Assembly (NCBI GenBank): GCA_037367355.1
Contig: CM074696.1
Span: forward strand, 1,178,001 to 1,242,000
Source of the DNA: Neoscytalidium dimidiatum
Lineage: Eukaryota > Ascomycota > Dothideomycetes > Botryosphaeriales > Botryosphaeriaceae
Length of the DNA: 64,000 nucleotides
Reading direction: 5' to 3'
Part shown: positions 54,485-64,000 of the stretch, piece after piece
How the letters are laid out: each line of letters starts with the position of its first letter
Position numbering within the stretch: position 1 is the stretch's first letter
Notes under the pieces: generated by a model
Database searches by the model: none
Told to the model about the DNA's origin: nothing
The model's input: the letters and a program-made list of their open reading frames with translations, nothing else
Position numbers and translations under genes: made by a program

Positions 54485-56548
54485 TCACCATCCAAACTTC
54501 TCCACGCTAACGCTCACTCCCAACCCCTCCGCCACCAACCCCGCACACGCATTCCTCACATCCCTGTTCAACGCATCCGGCCCACTGACGACGCACCCCG
54601 TCCAACCCCCCTTCTCCCCATACGCCCTCACCCACTCCTCCACCACAGCCCGAGCATCGGGCCGCCCCACCCTCTCCGTCGGACCCTCGATCCTCACGTC
54701 CGCGCCCCAACGCCTCAGCTCCTCGACCCGCTGCTCCGGCAGCCACTCCTTGTGGCTTTCCTTCCTGATGACCCACAAGAAACACACCTTCCGCGGGCCG
54801 TTGCCGCCGTCGGCGCCGGCGGACGCGGCGCCGCGGGTCTGCCGCTCCAGGTCCGGACGCGCGGCCGGATTCAGGAGCGTCCACAGCAGGGGAAACGCAA
54901 CGGCGACGCCGGACCCGCCGGCGACGACGAGCGCCAGGTTCGAGGACTGCAGCATCAGGAGCGGGTGCGTCGAGCCGTACGGGCCGTCCAGGCGCACGAG
55001 GGTGGACGAGTTGGTCTGCGCGTGGCGGAGCAGGTCCTGCGAGAAGCCGGTCTGGGCGCGGACGAGGAGGGAGAGCCAGGCGTGGCGCTCCTCGTCGTGG
55101 TGGAGCAGGCGCGGTTTGGAAGGGGCCGGAGTGGCTATGGTGAAGGGGTGGGCTTGCAGGGCGTGCAAGCCGCCGAGCGAGGGCACGCTGATGAAGACGT
55201 GGTCGGGCGCGTTCCAGCCACGCAGGACGGTACGGCGCGAGAGTTGGGTGGCCCAGGTGCTGGTGGGGGTGATGGACCAGTTGGAGGAGAGACGGACGGT
55301 TTGGCCATCGGGGAGGATGGTCAGGTCGGCGCGGAGATGGGTGGATTTGATGAGGAGGCGGTAGATGAGGCGGTCGGCGACGAAGATGAGGAGAGCGATG
55401 CCGACCCAGATGCGGGAGCGGCTGTGGTGAACGAAGAGAAATACGAGGGCGAAGGTCTGGAGTACGACATGTAGGGCGAGGAAGAGTTCGTAACAGCGGT
55501 TGCGGATCGTTCGAAGGGAGCTGAGGTAGAGGATTTCGTAGCAGATGAAGGTTAGAAGCCCGAAGGAGACGACTCTAGTGAAGACGAAGCGAGATAGTGA
55601 AAAGCCGAGATGGCGGAGCAGCCCATACCACGTGGCGAACATCCCCAAGCCGTGCAATAGGGCGAGAAGACATAGTAGTTCGCCCAAGCGTCGATGAAAG
55701 ATGTTGAGTGACTCGTAAGAGTAGCCTGTCAACCAGGTAATGGGCTGATTCTTCGCAGCGAAGAGGTATAATACAGGCAGGTTGACGGCGATAAGCATGC
55801 CGCACCGATCCGCGAACACGAATGTGTTCTCAGGCGTGAATTCCAGGCGAAAGAACATGTAAAAGACATTCAGTCCCAAGAAGGCCAGGATGACCAGACT
55901 TGCACCGTTGGACGGCAGGTCTTTGTGGACCACAGGAATGGGCTGTGGCTGATACATGAGCCAAGCTTTGATGCGGTGCGACGTGACAGCGAGCACGCCG
56001 GGTTTCTTCGACTTCGACACATTGCGTGGCAGAAGCGGCTGGCGCTCGTGTGGCACCTTGCTGCCGTCGGTCTTGGGAGCATCTGGAGGCGTGGCGGTAC
56101 CCTCCAGAGTGCTACTTGAGGACGACGATGGGCCGCTCTCCTCGGCCTCTGTTATCGCCCGGCTCCTGCCGTCCCCTGTATCTTGACCAGCCCTAGTTGT
56201 GCCAGCATTCGCTCCCCTGGCTCTTCTAGCCACGGCTCGTCGCTTATATGCCCGCTGCATAACACCTCCCCACTGCGCGATGGTAAAGCCGAGCAGGATG
56301 ACGAGCAAGACCACATTGTATGTATTCATCAGCGTTCGGGAGAACAGTACAGCTTCTACCAACTTCCTGAACCTGGGGTCGGTACCCGGGTTCTTGCCGG
56401 GGTCGAAGTCCTCGTTTATCGATATGGTGTCGTCATCGTTGAAATGCGGCGAAGCGGCGGGCGAGAAGGAGAAGCTGGAAGGCCGAGCGGCGGCGGAGTA
56501 GGCGCACTTGATGGCGGCTCTGAGCCAGGCGCTCGAGGGGTCATCCAT
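54485..56548 (-). CDS. Ferric reductase (FRE/NOX-like), plasma membrane
   Basis: One exon of 687 aa. The start is the ATG at 56548 (MDDPSSAWLRAA); the frame continues upstream only through a non-ATG codon. An N-terminal hydrophobic span (VVLLVILLGFTIAQWG) is followed by an acidic/Ser-rich loop. The ferric-reductase transmembrane core has paired heme ligands in HRRLGELLCLLALLHGLGM and HVVLQTFALVFLFVHH. The FAD-binding motif is HPFTIA in the barrel domain, and the NADPH side has VVAGGSGVAVAFPLL and a C-terminal VEKFGW. The enzyme passes electrons from NADPH via FAD and heme to extracellular Fe(III). Location next to a siderophore transporter supports iron uptake. No SRE-type site is visible in the 0.7 kb upstream. 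Confidence 0.92.
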   Translation of the reverse strand: MDDPSSAWLRAAIKCAYSAAARPSSFSFSPAASPHFNDDDTISINEDFDPGKNPGTDPRFRKLVEAVLFSRTLMNTYNVVLLVILLGFTIAQWGGVMQRAYKRRAVARRARGANAGTTRAGQDTGDGRSRAITEAEESGPSSSSSSTLEGTATPPDAPKTDGSKVPHERQPLLPRNVSKSKKPGVLAVTSHRIKAWLMYQPQPIPVVHKDLPSNGASLVILAFLGLNVFYMFFRLEFTPENTFVFADRCGMLIAVNLPVLYLFAAKNQPITWLTGYSYESLNIFHRRLGELLCLLALLHGLGMFATWYGLLRHLGFSLSRFVFTRVVSFGLLTFICYEILYLSSLRTIRNRCYELFLALHVVLQTFALVFLFVHHSRSRIWVGIALLIFVADRLIYRLLIKSTHLRADLTILPDGQTVRLSSNWSITPTSTWATQLSRRTVLRGWNAPDHVFISVPSLGGLHALQAHPFTIATPAPSKPRLLHHDEERHAWLSLLVRAQTGFSQDLLRHAQTNSSTLVRLDGPYGSTHPLLMLQSSNLALVVAGGSGVAVAFPLLWTLLNPAARPDLERQTRGAASAGADGGNGPRKVCFLWVIRKESHKEWLPEQRVEELRRWGADVRIEGPTERVGRPDARAVVEEWVRAYGEKGGWTGCVVSGPDALNRDVRNACAGLVAEGLGVSVSVEKFGW

Positions 56549-57244
56549 GGCTTCGGGCGGTCCGATAGGAAAGCAGGGCGTCGAAGCAGGACGATGCAGA
56601 TGGGAGCGGGAACTGCGGAGAGGATGCGGGTGAGAGTAGTCGCGAGGTAGCAACCTCAGCGATCTACGCGAAGCGAGTCATGCCACAGAGTCGCAGCAAA
56701 CGCCGGCCGGATGCAGCGCTAAGTCGGGCGCGAGTAAACCGGCATCACGTCTTTCCCACTGGCCTTCGAAGATGCAAGGAACATGCGAAGGAGTACATGC
56801 GCATGACAGCAGAAAAGAGGCGTGGGCGGCGATGGCTGCTCCCTCGGCGCAGGGTCCGCCAAGCACGGTCGGCCCCAGGCCCGGCCTCTCCGGAAGAGGA
56901 ATGCGGCATGCGGAGTCCGGTCCGGTGGCTTACGAAATTACTCGATCGGGCTCTGCAGCTGCCCGCGACAGCACGCTCACAATAACAACTGTTCCAGGCT
57001 CTGCTGCAATTGAACAGTCAACCTTTGTCCGGAAGCCGCTCCAGAGAAACCATTCATTGAACCGTCAATTCCCAACGGTTCCCAGGATGTCTTTCACTAC
57101 TTCTAACTCCGCTCCAAGACCGTTTCAGGCCTGACATGTCGCTGGCTAAGGAAAGATGTGAATAGCAATACGCCTTAACTGGGCTCGTAGCAACACAAGC
57201 TGGTGCGCCCGGTGCTCCGTCTGCTGAATAAATATTTACAGTTA
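56549..57244. other. Promoter region of the ferric reductase gene
   Basis: 696 bp between the reductase start and the stop of the USP gene, both on the minus strand. No gene. One GATAAC at about 57242 is isolated and does not match the extended iron-repressor element. Confidence 0.5.
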
Positions 57245-58990
57245 TCAACTCTTTTCCTTTGAGTCCTCAGAGGCATCCTTAGAACTCTGGAAGCTGTCCT
57301 TCGGGCTCTCAGAAGCATCCTTCGAGCTCTCAGAAGTAGCTTCGGCAGGCCTCGCCTCATCCACCGATTGATCCTCTATACCAGGCGTAACTGTTCCAGG
57401 GCTCACGTCTTGGCTAGAAATGTTGTCCTGCATCGTGAGGCTCTTGTTCTCGTCTGCTGGCGTCGTTCCCGGAGAGATGCCTGGTGACTCTTGAGACCCG
57501 GAGTCTTGAGCAGCTGGTCCCGATGGGTTCGGAGGGAACATTTGCACCCCACCCTCATCATCACTGTCCTCGTCACTGCTGATCGCTGGTGTATCGAGAT
57601 TTTGAAGTTCTGGGCTCTTCATCACAACCCCGATGTCGCGCGTGTCATCCGGCGAGTTTTCGCCACTCATCAGGCCGCCTGCAACGCTGTCTGGAGTCTG
57701 CGGTGGTATCTGCCCGTCATCCTGGCCGAGTGGACTGGACTCGGCGTTGAACCCCACGGCCTTTGCAACCGCCGCAGCTTCTTCATCTGCTGCCGCTGCC
57801 TGGAGTTCGTCAAGCATGACGCTGTGTCTGTGGCCGGTGTCCAGCAGATGCCCACCTGCTGGCCCGCTTTTGTCCAGCAGGTCTCTGTATCCTGTTCTTG
57901 TGGGGTCTTGCATGCGTTTGCGTTTGGTCTTTGCTCTTTTGCTGGTCGGTCTGACCACAATGACCGGGACCGGCGAGTGCTGCAGGCAATATTTCGACAC
58001 TGATCCTGGGAGAAGGCCTTGGAATCCACCAAGGCTGCGGCCACGAGTTCCAACGATGAGAATCGCTGGTTCGTGGAGATTGATCTGCGAGGAAATTAGC
58101 TTATGGCTTGCTCACAGGTATACGTAGGTCATATATCCCACCATCTCGTCGATAACCTTGTGAACTTTGCCCACAGAGAACTCCAGAATGAGGTTGATGG
58201 CCTTGTTTTCAGTGTTCTTCATCTGGATCCGGTCCATCAACTTTTCCGCCTCTTCCCTGTATCTTCCGTGGTCGATACTGCTCTCACCGGCAACCTTATC
58301 GTCCTTCTCTACGACTTGAAGGCACACGATCTCATCTCCGTCATCGACCAGCTCATCAATCAGCCATTCGAGTGCATACTCGGAGTACTCATTCGAATCC
58401 AGACCACAGAGGAAAGTTCGAGACCTTTTTGAATATTCATAATCCTTGTGCTTTCGGATCAACGTGAACGAGTTCTCTTCAATGAAGTCGGCGGGTTTGT
58501 CGAAGGTATCGAAGGACACACGTGGCTGAAATATTCTATGCAGAAGTCAGTAGACATATCCCGCATGGTTCCATTTTGGGCGGAGGGGTCAGGCTGTAGT
58601 CGAGGATCGTCCATGATCAACGCACTTTGGAGCTAGGGAGTTCGCTGCAGCTCCACGCATGGGCTGTGGGACCCGAGCGGGGCGGTCCGCAGCGAGTTCA
58701 GGGCGAAAAAAAGACATGAGAGACCGGTGACGATGGCTGAGGCTTGAGACTCACGGTGGAGGCGGAGGGGAGGACAGCCGGCGCTGCCTGATCTTGGGAC
58801 TGCCGCTCCGCTTGGGCCCTTGGTTTGCGAGGAATTGAATGGACGGACGGCGCACAACGTCCTGCTTCTGCACGGCTGCGAGAGAGTCGAGCTTCGCTGC
58901 TGCAGCGGCCGGGGTGCCTGATGGGTCAACGGGGGAGGTTGGCGACGACGTGCCGTCGGGTACGGTGCTGCCCGGCGTGGGGTGCGGCAT
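57245..58990 (-). CDS. Universal stress protein (UspA) domain protein
   Basis: Exons 58990-58755, 58535-58142 and 58084-57245 encode 489 aa; introns are 219 and 57 nt. An N-terminal region of about 90 residues (Pro/Ser-rich, with VVRRPSIQFL) leads to RVSFDTFDKP. Then comes the USP fold: TFLCGLDSNEYSEYALEWLIDEL, EIVCLQVVEKDD, INLILEFSVGKVHKVIDEM, INLHEPAILIVGTRGRS and PGSVSKYCLQHSPVPVIVV (several listed as separate blocks), with the Gly-rich nucleotide-binding loop near GTRGRSLGG. The last 230 residues are acidic and Ser-rich with tandem SSKDASESPKD-like repeats. USP domains bind ATP and act in stress responses; the fungal role is poorly known. The ATG at 58990 is the first in frame. Confidence 0.87.
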
Positions 58991-60084
58991 GATAGGCAGT
59001 TGCTGATTGGTATGCGGGAGGGCCACGAGGACAGAGCGAGCGTGGAGCCGCTTGTGCAGGACGTGTGATATTCGACGACGTCGCAGCAGGCGCGTGCCTC
59101 AACGCGCGACAGCTGCCTTTTGCGCGCTGCCGCTGGCTGACACAGCCGGGGGCCTGGGAGGGGGGTGATTCCTTTGCGTGCGATTCGACGACGGCGAGGC
59201 GGAAGGGGGCAGCGCTGCACGCAGGCGTTTTGGGGCTCGCGTGGGAGGTGGGAGGACGGATTCAGAGCGGGTGAGGCGCGACGGTGGAGGAGCAGCAGTG
59301 ATTTACGTGAGTTGGGTAGAGGCTTGGCCGCGATGCTCGGCATGATGCAAGTCTACTCGACAGCGCGGGGGGACCCTGAAAGCCGCCGCCCACCCGTCGA
59401 CGGCTCGCCAGGCGAAGCGCGCCGCTGCCGTCACTGCACGCTCTAAGTCCACGCCTTTCCAGCGACTGTATCTATGAAAAGGCTCATCCAGATTTCCTGT
59501 GCATATCGCGACGGGCGCTGCAACTTTGGGCACAATCAGCCACTTCTCAGCCCTACGTCACACTAGATCCGTCTGTTCCACTGGCTCCAGCTTGCACTAC
59601 CCCAAACAGTTTAAACCAAACAGAAATCAAACCACTTCTCCACTTGTGCATTGACCTTGAATTGCTACTTTCGTCAAGCATACACGCGCTTGCTTGAACA
59701 TGCTAATCACCTGGGAAGATGCCATGCATGTCTGTGCAAGCTGCTGGAACCAAGACGATGGAAAATTATTATCGATGACTTCTACACACCAGGCGTTGCG
59801 TGCGAAATTCCACGGACCCGTGCGTTGGCATAAGCTGTTTCAGTGAGGCCGTCCGTTACGCAAGACTGCAGCCGTGATCAAAGGGAACAAACGCCCAAGC
59901 GTTGGCGAGAGCACTTCAGACACCGTAGAAAAGCTTCTTGCTTCGCAAAACGCGCATATTGACTACCAAAGCCCACTCTATTTCGAACTCTGAACAGACA
60001 CTTCCTAAGCCAAGTCTAGAGAATCTCATGTAATACACCTCCTTGGAAATCCATACAACCACTGTCATCAAAGATCATGACCCT
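58991..60084. other. Intergenic region
   Basis: Promoter of the USP gene and 3' flank of zuotin. GC-rich to about 59.5 kb and mixed afterwards. No supportable gene. Confidence 0.5.
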
Positions 60085-61475
60085 TTATGCCAAGGCCTTG
60101 AGATCATCCTCCTTGGCCTTACCTGCACCAACAAGGCGCTGGACCTCTTCCGCATACACCTGCTTAATCTCGCCAGCATCCTTCTTGCCATTCAGCTTAG
60201 CAACCATTGCCGCCAAGTCGTCAGCGTCAAGCTTAGTGATCAGAAGATCGGTCTGGTTAAGCACCGCGTCGATTTGCGAGGCAGGGGCATCCCCGCCGGC
60301 GTGGAAGTAGTTGGCATCCTTGACAGCATTGCGGATGACACGCTTGTTCTTCTTTGCGGCATTCTTGGCTGCCTCCTTGGCCTTCTTGCTGGCCTCCTTC
60401 TCGGCCTTCGCCGCAGCCTCCTTCTCGGCGGCCAAGCGGGCCTCCTCTTCCTTCTTCTTCTGAGCCTCCTCAGCAAGGCGCTTGGCTTCGGCCTCCTTCT
60501 CGAGACGCTTCTTGTTCTTCTGAGCGTATTCCTGCTGGCGGAACTTCTTGATACGCTCGTCCGTAGCAAGACAATCGTCTACGAGATGCCTTAAGCGGGC
60601 AGTATCCTCAGTCTTCTTCTTCTTGCGAGCATTAAGGTTCTTCTTTTCGATGTGGCGCTTCTGGTCACGGCTCTCGTTGTCATCCGGAACATCCTCATCC
60701 TGGTACTCGAAAGACCTCCAGCTGTCGAAGTTGTACCAGAAGTTGTAGAAGTTCTCGACTTCCTCCTTGGTGCTGTTCTCATCGCCAAGCATGGGCACTG
60801 GTTGAATCTTGGAGAAGCGGGCTTCGGACTCGAAAACCTTGCCCCACAGCTTGTAGAAGTTGCCCTTCTGGGCCTCCTTCTTGGTTGGGGGCTCGACATC
60901 GGCGTTCTCGTCGACCGAGTCAAACTGGCGGCGCTTGACAGGGTCGAGCAAGATCTCGGTGGCTTTCTGGATGCACTTGAAGAAGTTGTCATCCTGAGCC
61001 TGGCCAGCAGCGGCCTTCTTGTCGGGGTGGTGTTTGAGGACCTTCTTGCGGTGGGCGCGCTTGATCTGCTCCTCAGTGGCCCTCCAGCGGTACTTGGAGA
61101 GGCCGAGCACGGCGTAGTGGTCTTGGTTCTGTGAGGCAAGAGTCAGCGAGGATTCGAGGGGCTGTAGTGAGGTCGAGCATTTACCTTCCAGTCCTTGGCA
61201 TCGCGCTGCAGCATCAATGGGTCCTCGGGCTCAGAGATCTCTCCCTCGTCCTCATCCTCAACCTTCTTGGCAGCCTTCTCGGCCTGGATACGGTCATCCT
61301 CAGAGAAGGTACGCTTGTGGCGCTTTCTGCGGGCGTGAGCGAGGAAGTGAGGGCCAACGGGCTCGACATTGCGCTGGGTCGGGGCGGACAGATGGCCAAC
61401 AGCCTTGAAGTCTTTGTCGGCAGCCCAGCCCGAGGGCAAAACAGGCAGAGGGAGGTTGATTTGCACGGATGACAT
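60085..61475 (-). CDS. ZUO1: Zuotin, J-protein of the ribosome-associated complex
   Basis: Exons 61475-61185 and 61128-60085 encode 444 aa; the intron is 56 nt, phase 0. The N-terminal region has INLPLPVLPSGWAADKDFKAV (in two parts). The J domain runs from DHYAVLGLSKYRWRATEEQIK through HHPDKK, whose HPD triad activates Hsp70. Next come the zuotin homology domain (FYNFWYNFDSWRSFEY) and a long charged Lys/Glu/Ala coiled coil that contacts rRNA, then a C-terminal four-helix bundle part. Zuotin pairs with Ssz1 to stimulate Ssb on nascent chains at the ribosome exit tunnel. It is divergent from the golgin gene across a 255-bp promoter. Confidence 0.95.
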
Positions 61476-61730
61476 GGTGCTGAGAGGAAGGTCTGGTGTG
61501 CGGCAGCGGTCGAGGTCAAGGATGGAGATTTCTTGAAAGGAACCAAAACTTAGGCCGAGGTGCGGCCGACGGCGGGCGGATCTCTCTTCCATCAAAGCCC
61601 TGGGACCAGCTGGCAGCAGCTATCGCCGCGTAATTCGGTCCAGATCCAAGCCTCAGCTCTACAGAACCCGCGTCGTGCTGGACAATGTGCTCACGCGCAA
61701 TTCGCTTAGAAGCATAGTCCTGTCGTCAAC

Positions 61731-64000
61731 ATGTTTCAGGTACCCTCTTTGCTCTCTGTCTACAGCTTCCATTGCTGAATCGCACGCAGCGTCTCAAAGG
61801 CGCCATAGACCAGCGCATCGCCGAGGAGCAGGCCCGCCAGCGCCAGGCTGCGCAACAGAGCCAGCCCCAGCACCCTGTCCGTTCAAGCTCCCTCCGCCGC
61901 TCCAGCTCAAATGCGCTGTCCCCCGCTGGCCGTCGTCCACGCACCCCCGAGGTCAGCGACAAGCCGCAAGGCAGAGGCCCCGATCCCGCGGAATTCGACC
62001 CGGATGTCGTTGTTGGCGAGGATGAGCTGAGTCGCAGCACCACTCCTCGCCCGCCAAACGAGAAGGACGATCCTTCCCAGCAAAAACCCACTGAGAATGG
62101 CGATGCCGTCAAGGGGGACCAAGAGGGCTCAGAAGCAGCAAGGGATGCCAAGTCTGCTGCCTTAACTGCCTCAAATGAGCTACCTACGGAGGTGCGCGTA
62201 AGGCTACGTAAGCTGGAAAAGTTGGAGCCAAAGTACTCTGGTATATCTCCTCGCGTCGCCGTGTGGTCCCACGATCTGACCGTCCCACAGAATTGCTCCG
62301 CTCGTACCGGATCGCCCATGCGCGCGTGATTGCTATTGAACCCTTTGAAGCTTCTTTGAGAGAGCACACGCCTTTGACCTCCATTAACGATCCCGGCGCC
62401 TTGGTAGAGTACCTGCAACAGCTTCAGCTTAAGGGAGACATGGTCATGGACGAGCTCAAGCGTGTTTCCGGCGAGCGTGATTCCCTTAAGCAGAAGCTGG
62501 AGGAAGCTGAGAAACGTGCGACTGAGGCGCAGGAGGAGGCTGAAAAGTTGCGTTCTGCTAAGGAGACCGACGGCTCTGCTGTTGACGCCGATGCCGGAGC
62601 TGCAAAGGAAAAGGATACCAAACCAGCGAATGGGGACAGGGATACTTCAGAAGAGACAGAGGATTTCTTTTCCTACGATAGCGAGCTTCCACGTGTACAA
62701 AAGGAGCTACAAGAGAGGGAAGAGCAGATCGCAAATCTTGAGGAGGAGAACAAAACACTCAGAAATGACTTGACCTCTGCCAAGGAATCTGCAGAGCAAC
62801 TTGTCCAGAATTTGGAGACAGCGACGCGAGATCTGCAGGCTTTGAGGGATACCAAGGACCGATCCGACAAGGATGCCGCGGAGCAGACCAAGACCTTAAG
62901 AGCAACAGCAGATGAATTGAAGGAAAAGTTAGATAAGGCACAGAAAGAGCTTGAAAACCAAGAGAAGGCTCGTAGCGAGCAGGAAGGTCTGAACAAGGAG
63001 CTCCGTGTCAAGATCGAGGAAGCAAACAAGGAACTTGAAGATCTCCGCAAGGCTAAATCCAGTGATCCAACGTCCGACGAGGACAAGAAACACCTCGAAG
63101 ATCAGGTGCAACAACTGCAATCCGAATTGAAGGACCTTCGATCCACCCAGTCCAAGGCAGACCAACGCGCTGAAACTTTGAATGGACTTGTTCAAACCCT
63201 CAAGGGCCAGGTGAAGGATGCCGAGTCCGAGAAGGATCGCCTGAAGAAGGAAGTCGAACTAGGCACGAAGAAGCCTCAGCAAGAGCTTGAAAGACCCACC
63301 ACGACAGAGTCTCTTCCAGTTCCTGCCAGTGGAGCGGCGAAGAAGAAGAATAACAAGAAGAAGAAGAAGGGCGGTAAGGGTGGTGCGGCTGTCGCGGCCA
63401 CCAGTGCTACACCGGAGAGAGCCGGAACGCCTGCTCCTTCAGAGACGACCACTTTGGTTGCGGAGAAAGATACCGAAGATTGGGAAGCGCCTTTGAAGGC
63501 TACACTGGATGAACTGCGAGGTCTCTTGGAAGAGAGAGATGCAACTATCGAACGTCTCTCCAGCAAAATCAAGGACCAGGAAGCCCTGCAAGAAGAACTT
63601 GACGACTTGAGGCATGAGTTGGTGGAGGTTGGTGGAGATCACGTAGAGGCCAAGGATAAAATCAAGGAGCTCAATGCGGAGAGGACCGCTCTACAAAGCA
63701 GCGTTGAGAAACTGGAGAAGGAAATCGCAGAGCTCCGGACCAAACAAGCTTCGAGCGCGGATTCGGAGAAAGAGCGTCAAAGTTTGGCCAGCGATTTCGA
63801 AGAGCTCAAGGCTAGAGCAGACACTTTGGAAACGGATCTGGAGGCAGCACAACAACTTGCTGCTCAACGATTCAAGGACCTTACTGAGCTGAGAGAAGTT
63901 TTGCAGAAAGCACAGCCGGAGCTCACTTCTTTGCGTAAAGAGGTCGCTGAACTGAAGAATGCCAAAGAGGAAGTCGCGAACAAAGCAACTGAGGTCCGGA
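61731..64000 (+). CDS. IMH1: Imh1-type golgin, 5' part (runs off window)
   Basis: Exons 61731-61739, 61790-62240 and 62291 to beyond 64000; at least 723 residues are in the window. The first exon has only nine bases (MFQ), spliced to RLKGAIDQRIAEEQARQRQ, the typical start of fungal Imh1/GRIP golgins. Then comes a Pro/Ser linker, the segment ELLRSYRIAHARVIAIEPFE, and hundreds of residues of heptad coiled coil interrupted by a Lys-rich KKKNNKKKKKGGKGG spacer. The GRIP domain that binds Arl1 at the trans-Golgi would lie past the window end, so the name rests on the N-terminus and coiled-coil layout. Both introns are 50 nt. Other long coiled-coil Golgi proteins remain possible. Confidence 0.82.

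Noticed and set aside
56549..56653. N-terminal extension of the ferric reductase
   Set aside because: The frame opens at a TTG, not an ATG, and the sequence is His/Pro/Ser-rich leader.
1..64000. CRISPR arrays, bacterial operons, replication origins
   Set aside because: The genome is fungal; the only regular arrays are simple repeats and the 12-bp minisatellite without spacers.

Overview
The window comes from a filamentous ascomycete (Pezizomycotina; a Dothideomycetes-like genome is my best guess, but the sequence alone does not fix the class). The support is many short GT-AG introns of 47-133 nt with CTAAC/CTGAC-like branch sites, pyrimidine-rich promoters, a dispersed 5S rRNA gene, tRNA genes with introns after position 37, and fungus-specific families (HET, LysM, Zn2Cys6, PRP4 kinase, zuotin, Imh1 golgin). 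Gene models below were spliced by hand from frame, splice motifs and family conservation. All coordinates are inferred, with no transcript evidence.

Layout. 1-8.9 kb: one Ran1-type kinase gene inside long gene-free GC-rich DNA. 8.5-13.1 kb: an accessory, partly AT-rich island with a 5S rRNA gene, one or two unknown ORFs, a decayed multi-LysM gene and a 12-bp minisatellite. 13.5-20.9 kb: succinyl-CoA ligase beta, a divergent basic nuclear protein of unknown function, a 3-ketoacyl-CoA thiolase and a Mae1-type dicarboxylate transporter. 21-23.4 kb: a decayed HET-domain gene and an intron-bearing tRNA-Cys. 24.5-32.3 kb: Golgi pH regulator, a small unknown protein, a secreted GH17 glucanase, a PAQR receptor and a CSN8/PSMD8-like protein with an abnormal splice donor. 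34.2 kb: a tRNA-Arg(CCG) carrying an additional 56-nt insertion that looks like a spliceosomal intron. 36.6-39.2 kb: PRP4 kinase. 43.9-45.7 kb: a Zn2Cys6 transcription factor. 48.9-56.5 kb: PEX14, a siderophore transporter and a ferric reductase. 57.2-64 kb: a universal-stress protein, zuotin and the 5' part of an Imh1-type golgin that runs off the window.

How the genes relate. Most are unlinked housekeeping genes. The siderophore transporter and ferric reductase are convergent neighbours in one iron-uptake theme, and two perfect SRE/SreA-type GATA sites lie between PEX14 and the transporter. Thiolase and PEX14 both belong to fatty-acid and peroxisome biology but are 31 kb apart. Two decayed genes of interaction-related families (LysM, HET) sit in the accessory parts. 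The most unusual observation is the doubly interrupted tRNA-Arg gene.
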